Below are positions 28,347 to 39,097 of a DNA stretch of 64,000 bases, in pieces. Each line of letters opens with the position of its first letter. Positions within the stretch are counted from its first letter, which is position 1. Source of the stretch: Pseudomonas oryzihabitans (GTDB lineage: Bacteria; Pseudomonadota; Gammaproteobacteria; Pseudomonadales; Pseudomonadaceae). The stretch covers positions 3,136,001 to 3,200,000 of the forward strand of contig NZ_CP017024.1 in NCBI RefSeq assembly GCF_014522265.1, written 5' to 3'. Under the pieces are notes generated by a model, which was given only the letters and a program-made list of their open reading frames with translations, did not search any database and had not been told where the DNA came from. The translations under genes and the position numbers were made by a program.

Positions 28347-28813
28347 CCCCGGCGATAGAGTTGCTCAAGAAAGCCCAGGTGCCCCACGAGGTGCTGAGCT
28401 ACCACCATGATCCCAAGGCCGCCTCCTACGGCCTGGAAGCCGTCGAAAAGCTTGGCCTGGCGCCGGAAACGGTGTTCAAGACCCTGTTGGCGGCGAGCGA
28501 GAAGCAGGAGTTGCTGGTGGCCATCGTGCCGGTCGCCGGAACCCTGGATCTCAAGGCCCTGGCCCAGGCGGCCGGCGTCAAGAAGCTGGAGATGGCCAAG
28601 CCCGACCAGGCCCAGCGCAGCACCGGTTACCTGGTCGGCGGTATCAGTCCGCTGGGGCAGAAGAAGCGACTGCGTACCTTCATCGACAAGTCCGCGGCGG
28701 AGTTGCCGGGCATCCATGTCAGCGCCGGACGCCGGGGGCTGGAAGTGGCCCTGGCACCTACGGACCTCGCCCGCTTGCTGGATGCGCCCTTCGTGCCGAT
28801 CGGCAAGGCCTGA
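28343..28813 (+). CDS. ybaK: Cys-tRNA(Pro)/Cys-tRNA(Cys) deacylase YbaK
   Basis: A 156-residue free-standing editing enzyme that hydrolyses cysteine mis-attached to tRNA-Pro, complementing ProRS. The catalytic Lys region is ETVFKTLLA, and YLVGGISPLGQKKRLRTFID is the YbaK/EbsC signature. Length is normal. It is translationally coupled to the diguanylate cyclase gene (ATGA overlap); the functional link between the two is not obvious. Confidence 0.94.
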   Translation: MTPAIELLKKAQVPHEVLSYHHDPKAASYGLEAVEKLGLAPETVFKTLLAASEKQELLVAIVPVAGTLDLKALAQAAGVKKLEMAKPDQAQRSTGYLVGGISPLGQKKRLRTFIDKSAAELPGIHVSAGRRGLEVALAPTDLARLLDAPFVPIGKA

Positions 28814-28831
28814 GCGCCTGTCTTTCGGGCA

Positions 28832-28963
28832 GGGTGGAAAACCGCGTAGTGTTTTCCACGCGCGCTCGGGCTGGTGGTGGACAAGGCTGCGCCGTTGTCC
28901 ACCCTGCGACGGGTTGGTTGCCGACCTCCAGTAGGGTGAAAACCGCCTGGCGTTTTCCACCCC
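28832..28963. repeat. Three imperfect palindromic repeat units
   Basis: Unit 1 is GTGGAAAAC (28834-28842) with GTTTTCCAC (28851-28859). Unit 2 is GGTGGACAA (28876-28884) with TTGTCCACC (28895-28903). Unit 3 is GGGTGAAAAC (28934-28943) with GTTTTCCACCC (28952-28962), lacking one G in the left arm. All share a GGTGGA(A/C)AA...TT(T/G)TCCACC core, so they are diverged copies of one short intergenic palindrome, lying between convergent ybaK and xylB. Confidence 0.8.
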
Positions 28964-28972
28964 CTCCGCCCG

Positions 28973-30469
28973 CTAGGCTATTCCGTAGCTCTCACGCAGC
29001 TGCTGCCGGTAGCGCTGGTAGGCCGCTTCGTACTCGGCGACCCGTGCGGGATCCGGTTCGGCACGGCTGGCCGGGTCCAGATGCACGCAGCGCTCGGTGA
29101 GGCTGTCGAGCGACTCCGGATGCCCCTGTTCGCGACTCCAGCACCAGGCGGCCTGCAGCGCGCCACCCAGGGCCGCGGCTTCGCCGTGGATCGGGCAGAC
29201 CACCGGGGTGTTCATCAGATCGGCGATCAGCTGGCGCCACACCGGACTCCTGGCGCCGCCGCCGATCAGTCTCAGGGTATCGCCGGGCATGCCCAGGTCA
29301 CGCAGCAGATCGAAGCCGTATCTCAGGGCGAAGCTCACTCCCTCGACCACCGCCCGGCACAGGTTGGCGCGGGTGAGGTTGGTGGCGGTGAGGCCATGCA
29401 GGCTGGCGGTGGCGGTCGGCAGCGCCGGCACCCGTTCGCCATTGAGGAAGGGCAGCATCAGCACCCCCTCCGCGCCGATGGGCGACTCCGCCACCAGACG
29501 GGTGAATTCGGCGAGATCCAGGCCGAGCAACTCGCGGATCTGGCCGCTGGCATTGGTCAGGTTCATGGTGCAGATCAGCGGCAGCCAGCCGCCGTTGGAC
29601 GAGCAGAAACCCGCCACGGCGGGATGCTCGCTGATGCGAGGTTCGTCGGAATACCCATAGAGGGTGCCCGAGGTGCCCAGGCTCAGGGTGATCTGGCCGG
29701 CGCGGCTGTTGCCGGTGCCCAGGGCGCCCATCATGTTGTCGCCGCCACCGCTGGAGACCAGCGCCTGGGCGTTGATGCCCAGTTGGCTGGCGACCTCCGG
29801 TCGCAGCCGCCCGACCGACTGATCGGCTTCGATCAACTCCGGCAGGGCGCGCTCCAGGCGACCACTGGGGTCGATATGGCGCAGCAACTCCAGGTCGTAC
29901 TGGCGCGTGCGCACATTGAAATAGCCGGTGCCCGAGGCGTCGCCGTATTCGGCCACGGCACGGCCGGTCAGCCAGAAGTTCAGGTAATCGTGGGGCAGCA
30001 GCACCTGGGCGATCTGGTCGAACACCTCCGGGTGCTGCTCTTTGGTCCAGAGCAGTTTGGAGACGGTGTAGCCCGGTGCGATGGCCAGGCCCAGGCGCTC
30101 GATGGAGCCCTCCACGCCGCCCAGGTAGTCCAGCAGACGCTGGTTTTCCGGGGTGGATTCGGTGTCGCACCAGAGCTTGGCCGGACGCAGGACCTTGCCG
30201 CTGTCGTCGAGCAGTACCAGACCATGCTGCTGGCCGGAGACGCCGACGCCGAGGATGTCCTGCCCATCGCTGCCGGCCTGCGCCAGGGCGGCGCGGGTGG
30301 CCGCCACCAGTGCCCGGATCCAGTCCGCCGGATTTTGCTCGCGGCGGCCGTTGGCGGCCTCGGTCAAGGGGTGCGGCGCACTGCCTTCGCCCAGTACCAC
30401 CCCGCGCTCGACATCCAGGATCACCGCCTTGGTGCCCTGGGTGCCGCAGTCGATCCCGAGAAACTTCAT
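28973..30469 (-). CDS. xylB: Xylulokinase of the mannitol/arabitol operon
   Basis: A 498-residue FGGY-family kinase that phosphorylates D-xylulose with ATP. The N-terminal FLGIDCGTQGTKAVILD is the phosphate-binding loop, GVSGQQHGLVLLDD a family signature, SLGTSGTLYGYS the adenosine region and LIGGGARSPVWRQLIADLM the C-terminal ATP motif. It corresponds to mtlY in P. fluorescens and is the last gene here. AAGGAG sits nine bases from the ATG and is fused to an AAC repeat that looks like an Hfq/Crc site. It would act on xylulose formed from arabitol by the preceding dehydrogenase. Confidence 0.93.
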   Translation of the reverse strand: MKFLGIDCGTQGTKAVILDVERGVVLGEGSAPHPLTEAANGRREQNPADWIRALVAATRAALAQAGSDGQDILGVGVSGQQHGLVLLDDSGKVLRPAKLWCDTESTPENQRLLDYLGGVEGSIERLGLAIAPGYTVSKLLWTKEQHPEVFDQIAQVLLPHDYLNFWLTGRAVAEYGDASGTGYFNVRTRQYDLELLRHIDPSGRLERALPELIEADQSVGRLRPEVASQLGINAQALVSSGGGDNMMGALGTGNSRAGQITLSLGTSGTLYGYSDEPRISEHPAVAGFCSSNGGWLPLICTMNLTNASGQIRELLGLDLAEFTRLVAESPIGAEGVLMLPFLNGERVPALPTATASLHGLTATNLTRANLCRAVVEGVSFALRYGFDLLRDLGMPGDTLRLIGGGARSPVWRQLIADLMNTPVVCPIHGEAAALGGALQAAWCWSREQGHPESLDSLTERCVHLDPASRAEPDPARVAEYEAAYQRYRQQLRESYGIA

Positions 30470-30482
30470 GCCTGGCCGCTCC

Positions 30483-30493
30483 TTGTTGTTGTT
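30483..30493 (-). promoter_or_regulatory. Putative Hfq/Crc CA motif at the xylB ribosome site
   Basis: The minus strand reads AACAACAACAAGGAG, an AAN repeat running straight into the Shine-Dalgarno of xylB. Pseudomonas catabolite-repression targets carry AANAANAA in this position. Confidence 0.65.
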
Positions 30494-30541
30494 AGGGCTT
30501 GTCTGAAAAGTCGACGCTGAGCAGGCAGCTTTCTGCCAGGG

Positions 30542-32017
30542 CTAGTCGCCGAGCAGGGTCTGCAAGGTGGCGCTGACCCCGTGGGTACGCAAGTTGTACA
30601 GCTGCCGCTCGAAGGCGGCAACGAAGGCCGCGGATTTCGGGATGTGCTTACCGAAGATTTCCTCGGCGCCCAGCAGGCGCTCGGTGAGATTCTTCTGATC
30701 CTGCACCAGTTCCTCGCAGTAATTGGCGCGCGGATCGGGGATGCGATAGGTCACCCCGGTCTCGTCCACGCCACGCAGATAGACCGCCCAGGCGGCCACC
30801 ACCAGGGCGGCGCGATCCATGGCCTGGTCGTCTTCGATCAGGCGGTTGATGGTCGGCACGGTGAACTTGGGAAACTTCGACGAGCCATCGGAGCAGACCC
30901 GCTCCAGCTGGTCGGCGATGGCGCGATTGGAGAAGCGCTCGATCAGGGTGTCCTTGTACTGGTCGAGATCGATGCCGGGCACCGGTGCCAGCTGCGGGGT
31001 CACGTCCTCGTCCATGTAGGCGCGGATGTAGCGCACGAACAGCGGATCGGCCATGGTCTCGTGGACGAAACGGTAGCCCTTGAGGAAGCCGAGGTAGGTC
31101 AGCGCCAGATGGCTGCCGTTGAGCAGCTTGATCTTCATCTCCTCGTAGGGGGTGACGTCATCGGTGAACTGGACGCCGACGTCGTCCCAGGCCGGACGAC
31201 CGGCGACGAACCTGTCTTCCAGCACCCACTGCAGGAAGGGCTCGCAGACTACCGGCCAGGCGTCCTCGACGCCGTGTTCGGCCAGCAGTGCCTCGCGATG
31301 GGCGGTGCTGGTCATGGGGGTGATGCGATCAACCATGGCATTGGGGAAGCTGACGTGCTCGGCGATCCAGCCGTGCAGCTCTTCGTCCACCAGGGCGGCA
31401 TAGGCCAGCAGGGCCTTGCGGGTGACCTGGCCATTGTGCGGAAGGTTGTCGCAGGACATCACGGTGAAGGGACCGGTGCCCTCGGCGCGGCGCTTGGCCA
31501 GGGCCGCCAGCAGGAAGCCGAAGACGCTGCGCGGATCGCCCGGATGCTGCAGGTCGTGCTGGATCTGGGGCAGCTTGAAGTTGAATTCGCCGGTGCTGTC
31601 ATCCATGCAGTAGCCGCCCTCGGTGATGGTGAGGGAGACGATGCGGGTGCTGGGATGGGCCAGCTTGTCGATCAGCGTCTGGGTGCCTTCCTCGGCCAGC
31701 AGCATGCCGCTGATGGCGCCGACGACGCGCACCTCGGTGTCCGGCTCGTCGGCCAGCACCACCTGGGTGTAGAGATAGTCCTGGCCGGCCAGGGCATCAC
31801 GCATGGCGCGGTCTTCGGCGCGCAGGCCGACGCCGCAGATGCTCCAGTCCAGGTCGCGGCCCTGATTGAGCAGGGCCTCGGTGTAGATGGCCTGGTGCGC
31901 GCGGTGGAAGCCGCCGACGCCGATGTGGACGATCCCCTGACGCAACTGGCAGGAGGCGTAGCCGGGCTTGGCGATGTAGTCGGGAAGCTGTTCGAGGTGC
32001 TGGCGATTGAGTTTCAC
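30542..32017 (-). CDS. mtlD: Mannitol 2-dehydrogenase (polyol dehydrogenase)
   Basis: Long-chain NAD-dependent polyol dehydrogenase that oxidises mannitol to fructose and, in the P. fluorescens enzyme, arabitol to xylulose and sorbitol to fructose. The GTG at 32017 gives MKLNRQHLEQL and 491 residues (family ~493), with AGGA eight bases upstream; the longer frame to 32200 reads into mtlK's opposite codon register and is rejected. IVHIGVGGFHRAHQAIYTE is the nucleotide-binding loop, and KIKLLNGSHLALTYLGFLKG holds the catalytic Lys with the N...H partners. It sits between mtlK and xylB. Confidence 0.94.
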   Translation of the reverse strand: MKLNRQHLEQLPDYIAKPGYASCQLRQGIVHIGVGGFHRAHQAIYTEALLNQGRDLDWSICGVGLRAEDRAMRDALAGQDYLYTQVVLADEPDTEVRVVGAISGMLLAEEGTQTLIDKLAHPSTRIVSLTITEGGYCMDDSTGEFNFKLPQIQHDLQHPGDPRSVFGFLLAALAKRRAEGTGPFTVMSCDNLPHNGQVTRKALLAYAALVDEELHGWIAEHVSFPNAMVDRITPMTSTAHREALLAEHGVEDAWPVVCEPFLQWVLEDRFVAGRPAWDDVGVQFTDDVTPYEEMKIKLLNGSHLALTYLGFLKGYRFVHETMADPLFVRYIRAYMDEDVTPQLAPVPGIDLDQYKDTLIERFSNRAIADQLERVCSDGSSKFPKFTVPTINRLIEDDQAMDRAALVVAAWAVYLRGVDETGVTYRIPDPRANYCEELVQDQKNLTERLLGAEEIFGKHIPKSAAFVAAFERQLYNLRTHGVSATLQTLLGD

Positions 32018-32084
32018 GATGGCGATCCTGCAAGGCGGTGCCCCGGGCGCGTGCGGGACGCCGGGGCAGAAAAAGGGGGAAGGG

Positions 32085-33182
32085 TCAGGCGGCTTTGCGC
32101 AGCAGTGGCGCCACGGCGCGGCCCTGTTCGTCGAACAGGTGGCAGAAGTCGACGTCCAGCGCCAGGCGCTGGCGTTCGCCGTAGGCGACGGCGCAGTCAC
32201 CCGGCACGCGCACGGTCAGCGGCTCTTCGGCCTCGGTGACCATGTGGCAATAGGTGTCGCTGCCCAGGCGTTCGGCCACGTCGCTGATGACCGGCAGCTG
32301 GCCGTCGGCGGCCAGGCGCAGGTGTTCCGGGCGAATGCCCAGGGTCACCGGGCTGCCGATCGCGAGGTCGTCACCACGGCGTGGCAGGTGCAGGCGCGGA
32401 CCGGCCGCCAGCTCCACCTCCACGCCCTGGGCGTCGGTGGCCACCACCTTGCCCTTGAAGAACGCCATCTTCGGCGTGCCCAGGAAGCCGGCGACGAAGA
32501 GGTTGGCCGGATGGTGATAGAGCTCCAGGGGCGAACCGACCTGTTCGACGCGGCCGCCGTTGAGCACCACCACCTTGGTCGCCAGGGTCATGGCTTCCAC
32601 CTGGTCGTGGGTCACGTAGATCATGGTGGCCTGCAATTCCTGGTGCAGACGCGCCAGTTCCAGGCGCATCTGCACGCGCAGGGCGGCGTCCAGGTTGGAC
32701 AGGGGTTCGTCGAACAGAAAGATCTTCGGCTGGCGGACGATGGCGCGGCCGATGGCCACCCGCTGGCGCTGGCCACCGGAGAGCTGGCGCGGCTTGCGCT
32801 CCAGCAGCGGCGTCAGCTCGAGAATGCGGGCGGCATCGGCGACCTTGCGCTCCACTTCCTGCTTGTCGATCTTGGCCAGGTCGAGGGCGAAGGACAGATT
32901 CTTGCGCACGCTCATATGCGGATAGAGGGCATAGGTCTGGAACACCATGGCCAGGTCGCGCTTGGCCGGCGACACTTCGGTGATGTCGCGACCGTCCAGC
33001 TCCAGGGTGCCGCTGCTGACCTCTTCCAGGCCGGCGATGAGGCGCAGCAGGGTTGACTTGCCGCACCCGGACGGGCCGACGAAGACCACGAATTCGCGGT
33101 CGTTGATGTCGAGGTCGACGCCCTTGATGATTTCCAGCGAGTCGAAGCCCTTGCGCAGGCTGCGGATTTTCAGATTGGCCAT
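32085..33182 (-). CDS. mtlK: Polyol ABC transporter ATP-binding protein
   Basis: A 365-residue MalK/UgpC-type ATPase that energises the MtlFG permease. Walker A is [12 protein letters not shown], the ABC signature [14 protein letters not shown], Walker [13 protein letters not shown] and the switch His lies in [12 protein letters not shown]-terminal TOBE/OB region from about residue 240 ([14 protein letters not shown]) is typical of the MalK group. The ribosome site AGAGGA lies eight bases from the ATG, and an AAN repeat just upstream overlaps the mtlG stop. Confidence 0.96.
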   Translation of the reverse strand: MANLKIRSLRKGFDSLEIIKGVDLDINDREFVVFVGPSGCGKSTLLRLIAGLEEVSSGTLELDGRDITEVSPAKRDLAMVFQTYALYPHMSVRKNLSFALDLAKIDKQEVERKVADAARILELTPLLERKPRQLSGGQRQRVAIGRAIVRQPKIFLFDEPLSNLDAALRVQMRLELARLHQELQATMIYVTHDQVEAMTLATKVVVLNGGRVEQVGSPLELYHHPANLFVAGFLGTPKMAFFKGKVVATDAQGVEVELAAGPRLHLPRRGDDLAIGSPVTLGIRPEHLRLAADGQLPVISDVAERLGSDTYCHMVTEAEEPLTVRVPGDCAVAYGERQRLALDVDFCHLFDEQGRAVAPLLRKAA

Positions 33183-33194
33183 GACAGGAGTCCT

Positions 33195-33201
33195 CTTGTT
33201 C

Positions 33202-33206
<5 letters not shown>
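33195..33206 (-). promoter_or_regulatory. Putative Hfq/Crc CA motif before mtlK
   Basis: The minus strand reads AATAAGAACAAG immediately before the AGAGGA of mtlK, a four-fold AAN repeat. The TAA inside it is the mtlG stop codon. Confidence 0.6.
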
Positions 33207-34035
<829 letters not shown>

Positions 34036-34045
34036 GTCAGGGTCC

Positions 34046-34978
34046 TCACTGTTGGGTCAGGTTCTTGCCGAGCATCCGCACCAGGATGATGGCGGCGATG
34101 TTGGCGATGAGCACGGCGATCAGGCCGCCGGCGGAGGCCAGGCCGACGTCGAACTGCAGCAGGGCCTGGTTGTAGATCAGGTAGGCGAGGTTGGTGGAGG
34201 CGAAGCCCGGACCGCCACTGGTGGTGGTGTAGATCTCGGCGAACACCGACAGCAGGAAGATCGTCTCGATCATCACCACCACGGCGATGGGCCGCGCCAG
34301 GTGCGGCAGGGTCAGGTGCCAGAAGATGGCGAGCGGGCCGGCGCCATCCAGGCGGGCCGCTTCCTTCTGCTCCTGATCCAGCGACTGCATGGCGGTCATC
34401 AGGATGAGAATGGCGAAGGGCAGCCACTGCCAGGACACGATCAGGATGATCGACAGCAGCGGATGGGTGGCCAGCCAGTCCACCGGGGTGGCGCCGAAGA
34501 GTTTCCAGACCGCGGCGAGAATGCCGGAGACCGGATGGAAGATCAGGTTCTTCCAGATCAGGGCGCTGACCGTGGGCATGATGAAGAACGGCGAGATCAG
34601 CAGGACGCGGACGATACCGCGGCCAAGGAACTCGCTGGCCTCCAGCAGCGCCGAGATCAGCACGCCGAAGACCACGCTGATCAGCAGCACGCTGCCCACC
34701 AGCAGCAGGGTGTTGCTCATGCCGGGCCAGAAGCCGGCATCGGTGACGAAGTATTCGAAGTTCTCCAGGCCGACGAAGGCGTGCTCGCCCGGATAGAGCA
34801 GGTTGTAGCGGATCAGCGAAAACCAGATGGTCATGCCCAGGGGCACCAGCATCCACACCAGCAGCAGAGCCACCGAAGGGCTGATCAGGAACCAGCCGGG
34901 ACTAGCACGACGGCGTTGACGACGGGCGGGAGCGGCAGGGGTTTCGACGGCGGGCGTCTTGAGGGTGGAGGTCTGCAT
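34046..34978 (-). CDS. mtlF: Polyol ABC transporter permease 1
   Basis: A 310-residue MalF-type inner-membrane permease. After a basic N-terminus (RRQRRRASPGWFLISPSVAL) come about six helices, and the EAA loop is KEAARLDGAGPLAIFWHLTLP. The ATG at 34978 is chosen because GGAG lies seven bases upstream; an in-frame ATG five codons earlier overlaps that site. A strong hairpin separates it from mtlE, so its expression may be lower than that of the binding protein. Confidence 0.94.
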   Translation of the reverse strand: MQTSTLKTPAVETPAAPARRQRRRASPGWFLISPSVALLLVWMLVPLGMTIWFSLIRYNLLYPGEHAFVGLENFEYFVTDAGFWPGMSNTLLLVGSVLLISVVFGVLISALLEASEFLGRGIVRVLLISPFFIMPTVSALIWKNLIFHPVSGILAAVWKLFGATPVDWLATHPLLSIILIVSWQWLPFAILILMTAMQSLDQEQKEAARLDGAGPLAIFWHLTLPHLARPIAVVVMIETIFLLSVFAEIYTTTSGGPGFASTNLAYLIYNQALLQFDVGLASAGGLIAVLIANIAAIILVRMLGKNLTQQ

Positions 34979-35061
34979 GGCGATGCTCCGCAAGGCAGTG
35001 GGCCGTGACGAGGCACTGGCGTCTCGCGACGCCAGCGACGGATCAGGCAGGAAAAGCCGCT

Positions 35062-35094
35062 AGCCCTGGGTCCGCGGGGTGCGGACCCAGGGCT
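35062..35094 (-). terminator. Intercistronic hairpin between mtlE and mtlF
   Basis: AGCCCTGGGTCCGC (35062-35075) and GCGGACCCAGGGCT (35081-35094) form a perfect 14-bp stem with a 5-base loop. On the minus strand it follows the mtlE stop by 6 bases and is trailed by AGCGGCTTTTCC. It could be a partial terminator or a 3'-end stabiliser. Confidence 0.75.
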
Positions 35095-35100
35095 CCAGCG

Positions 35101-36426
<1,326 letters not shown>

Positions 36427-36464
36427 CTTGCACTCCGCGTCCTGTGCAACTGCAGCAGACGCTT

Positions 36465-36475
36465 TTCTTGTTGTT
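36465..36475 (-). promoter_or_regulatory. Putative Hfq/Crc CA motif in the mtlE leader
   Basis: The minus strand reads AACAACAAGAA about 38 bases before the mtlE ATG. It matches AANAANAA. The distance is somewhat larger than at the best-known targets. Confidence 0.55.
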
Positions 36476-36641
36476 GTAACCCACTACGCGGCCGGCTGTG
36501 ACGGCCTTTGCAGCGGAAGCCACGGACCGATTACAGCCCGTTGCCGCCCGGGAAACAAATGCTGAAAGACACCAAAATCGGTATTTTTTTGCACATCCGC
36601 GCAAGGCTGCGCGGGACGTGCGATCCGGCCGGCGGCTCTGC

Positions 36642-36956
36642 CTAGAGACTTTCCGCCTTGACCTTGGTGATGCCGTCCTCGCGATAAAGCTGCAAGGTTC
36701 CGGGGGTGGATTCGATCACCCGCTCGTTTTCGATGAGGAAGGAATAGACCGGCGTCGCACTGCCCGGGGCGCGCAGGTTGCGATATTCGTAGACCACCAG
36801 GCGATCGAGCTGCGCGACCCGCTGCGGCGAGCCGAAACTCTGCCGGAGTTGTTCCTGGGTACGGCCGCCGAATTGCGACGGATCGGCCGGGGGCTGCGTG
36901 GGAGCCGAGCTGCAGGCCGACAGGGCGGCGAACAGGAGAAGGGACAGGCGTTTCAT
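36642..36956 (-). CDS. Small lipoprotein, hypothetical
   Basis: A 104-residue protein starting MKRLSLLLFAALSACSSAP, a lipoprotein signal with lipobox LSAC, so it is lipid-anchored in the envelope. The mature part has GGRTQEQLRQSFGSPQRVAQL, which resembles the BamE/OsmE-type pattern of a helix followed by 'GxP', then a strand-rich half (VYEYRNLRAPG, VYSFLIENERVIES). Function is not known; the BamE-like fold is inference. An in-frame start 105 bases upstream is rejected because it would bury the signal peptide. Confidence 0.8.
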   Translation of the reverse strand: MKRLSLLLFAALSACSSAPTQPPADPSQFGGRTQEQLRQSFGSPQRVAQLDRLVVYEYRNLRAPGSATPVYSFLIENERVIESTPGTLQLYREDGITKVKAESL

Positions 36957-37099
36957 GACGGCTCCGCGTGCAGGTTGAAAGGGCAGAAGAGTTGAGCTGC
37001 CCGTAGAACCAGACGGACCTGAAAAAAAGCGATTCATTCCCCAGACAGGATCAAAAAGCATACGAATGGGAAACCATCCGTCGACATCAATCCAACGGA

Positions 37100-37345
37100 C
37101 TAGAATACCCAGCGTTGCTCTTGAGCAAGGGTTCGATGTTCGTTCAGCCAGCGGGCGCCATTGACTGGCTGCCGACTGTCGCGCAACTGGGCGTCAGTTC
37201 TGGCAGGGATGGCATCGGTACTCGAGAGGGGGACCTGAAGGGTGAGGTCCGCCAGCTTGAGCGGCGGTACGGCGGGGAGGGTGGCAGCTTCGGCATGGAA
37301 GGCGGCGAAGGTTGCGATGACGCTGGCCAGAATACGAATTCCCAT
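37100..37345 (-). CDS. Small secreted protein of unknown function
   Basis: An 81-residue ORF supported by a strong ribosome site (AGGAG nine bases before the ATG, with AAGGA closer in) and a clear signal peptide (MGIRILASVIATFAAFHAEA). The mature part, about 60 residues, contains PPLKLADLTLQVPLSS and a C-terminus LNEHRTLAQEQRWVF. I do not recognise a family. The signal peptide and ribosome site together make it more convincing than other ORFs of this size. Confidence 0.65.
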   Translation of the reverse strand: MGIRILASVIATFAAFHAEAATLPAVPPLKLADLTLQVPLSSTDAIPARTDAQLRDSRQPVNGARWLNEHRTLAQEQRWVF

Positions 37346-37497
37346 TCCTTGGGTCTCCTGGTAGATCCGAAGCGCGAATCTACCATTCCACTGCCTATTT
37401 GGTTCCCGCTTAGTCTGACGTTACTGCGTATTTGTGATCCCGTTCGTCATCCTCGATACCGGTCGGTCACGCTACCGACAAGCGGATGCCGGGTCGC

Positions 37498-37938
37498 TCA
37501 GGCGACCGGTAGCGGCTCGCGGTGCTTGGCCGCCAGATAAGCGAAGAGCGGCGGGCAATCCGACACCAGGCTGACCAGGGTCTGGCCACCGGCGGGCTCT
37601 TGCCGCAACAGCACCTTCTCGCCTCGCACGTTGAGATAGAGGGTGTATTCCGGCGTGCTGGACTGAGCCATGAATCCTTCGCCCATCAGGGCGCTGCCCA
37701 GGGCCATCCGCTGTGGCAGATCGCAACTGCCCTGCCACTGGAAGGCACGAATGCCAAGGTTCTCCAGGGTTTCGGCAACGGCGCAGTCGATGCTCAACGG
37801 CGGATGATCGAAGAGCGGAAATTCCTGCGACAGCAACTCGAGATGGCGTTCCAGACCTTCGAAATGCTGTCTGGGAATCAGTCGCCGCAACTGCTGCAGC
37901 TGACCATTGCCGTGGAATAGCGAAGTTTGTGCGGTCAT
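37498..37938 (-). CDS. Hypothetical protein
   Basis: A 146-residue protein with no signal peptide or membrane helix. The ATG at 37938 gives MTAQTSLFHGNGQLQQL; GGAGG lies upstream at a usable distance. Recognisable features are RRLIPRQHFEGLERHLELL, a well-formed helix, and LRQEPAGGQTLVSLVSDCPP. I do not recognise a domain. It stands alone, divergent from the phosphatase gene, with about 300 bases between the two starts. Confidence 0.7.
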   Translation of the reverse strand: MTAQTSLFHGNGQLQQLRRLIPRQHFEGLERHLELLSQEFPLFDHPPLSIDCAVAETLENLGIRAFQWQGSCDLPQRMALGSALMGEGFMAQSSTPEYTLYLNVRGEKVLLRQEPAGGQTLVSLVSDCPPLFAYLAAKHREPLPVA

Positions 37939-38239
37939 GGCGTCCTCCCGGTACAACGAGCACTCAACTGTTCTGACGGCGGCGAGCGGATTTGGTGCGG
38001 TCCGTCGCTGCATTTCGCCGTCCTGAGTGCCAATACCCGACAGCCTGCGCCGCCGAGATGACACGGCCATGACCAGGGGCTTCTAGTCGGACCTTTGCCG
38101 ACATCGGCAGAATTTGGCCAGTGCACGGCCACGGTCTGACCGGGGCCAGCGTCAAGGGCGCTGACGGGCAGGATCGCGACTATTCTTTTCCACCGGTGGA
38201 ACTGGCACCCTGACGCCTTTTCCCGTTCCAGGAGCGCTC
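37939..38239. promoter_or_regulatory. Divergent intergenic region at 38 kb
   Basis: About 300 bases between two divergent genes. It must contain both promoters; I could not identify a convincing -35/-10 pair or operator. GGAG at about 38230 is the ribosome site of the phosphatase gene. Confidence 0.4.
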
Positions 38240-39049
38240 ATGACCGCTATCGCCCCCGCCATTGCCGAACGCTACCGCGTTGTCCAGGACATCGCCCGGG
38301 AAGCGGCGCAGCTCGGCCTCGACTTCTATCGCCGGCGCGGTGCGCTGCAGGTGGACCACAAGGGCAGCGACCTGCAGGACGTGGTGAGCATCGCCGACAA
38401 GACGCTGGAGGAGCTCATCCGCCAACGCCTGATCGAGCGCTTTCCGGAGGATGGCCTGCTGGGCGAGGAGGGCGGCGCCACCGACCTGTCCGCGCCCTAC
38501 CTCTGGGTCATAGACCCCATCGACGGCACCGCGCCCTTTCTCAACGGCCTGCACAACTGGTGCGTGTCCATCGGCCTGATGCACGAGGGCGAGCCCTTGC
38601 TCGGCGCCATCATGGATCCGAATCACGACGAACTCTTCCATGGCCTGCGCGGGCACGGCGCCTTCGTCAACGGCCAGCCGCTGCGCGTCCATGCGGCCAC
38701 CGAAATCCGCCAGGGCCTGACCGGGCTGGGTACCACTCATAGACGCGGCAAGGAACACTTCCTGCCGTTCGTGACCGGTCTGCTGGCAGAGGGGGGGCAA
38801 TTCTTCCGCAATGGCTCGGGTGCCCTGATGACGGCCTATGTCGCCGCCGGCCGGCTGATCGGCTATTACGAAACCCTGATCCATGGCTGGGACTGCCTGG
38901 CGGGCCTGGTCCTGATCCAGGAGGCAGGGGGGCGCCACAACGCGTTCCTGCGCAACGATGGCCTGGTCAATGGCAATCCCCTGCTGGTGGCGGCGCCCGG
39001 TGTCTACGATCAGCTCGCCGCGCTGGTCGGGCCGTCGCTGGACGCTTGA
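38240..39049 (+). CDS. Inositol-monophosphatase-family phosphatase
   Basis: A 269-residue Mg-dependent, Li-sensitive-type phosphatase. Metal-binding motifs are GEEGG, then WVIDPIDGTAPFLNG, and HGWDCLAGLVLIQEAGG near the C-terminus. The DPIDGTxxFxxG form is closer to HisN-type (histidinol phosphate) members than to SuhB, whose motif is DPLDGTTNF, but a specific substrate cannot be claimed. The ATG has CAGGAG a few bases upstream. It stands alone; no histidine genes are nearby. Confidence 0.88.
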   Translation: MTAIAPAIAERYRVVQDIAREAAQLGLDFYRRRGALQVDHKGSDLQDVVSIADKTLEELIRQRLIERFPEDGLLGEEGGATDLSAPYLWVIDPIDGTAPFLNGLHNWCVSIGLMHEGEPLLGAIMDPNHDELFHGLRGHGAFVNGQPLRVHAATEIRQGLTGLGTTHRRGKEHFLPFVTGLLAEGGQFFRNGSGALMTAYVAAGRLIGYYETLIHGWDCLAGLVLIQEAGGRHNAFLRNDGLVNGNPLLVAAPGVYDQLAALVGPSLDA

Positions 39050-39097
39050 GCGAAACGACCCGGAAGCGCTCGCCTTTCAATGTCCGGAGGAATGCCG

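Noticed and set aside
29081-30520. 479-codon plus-strand ORF antisense to xylB
   Set aside because: Shadow of the kinase gene; no motifs and no ribosome site.
32018-32200. Upstream extension of mtlD to 32200
   Set aside because: It overlaps mtlK and gives a Ser/Thr/Pro/Cys-rich stretch absent from the family; the GTG at 32017 has a ribosome site and the right N-terminus.
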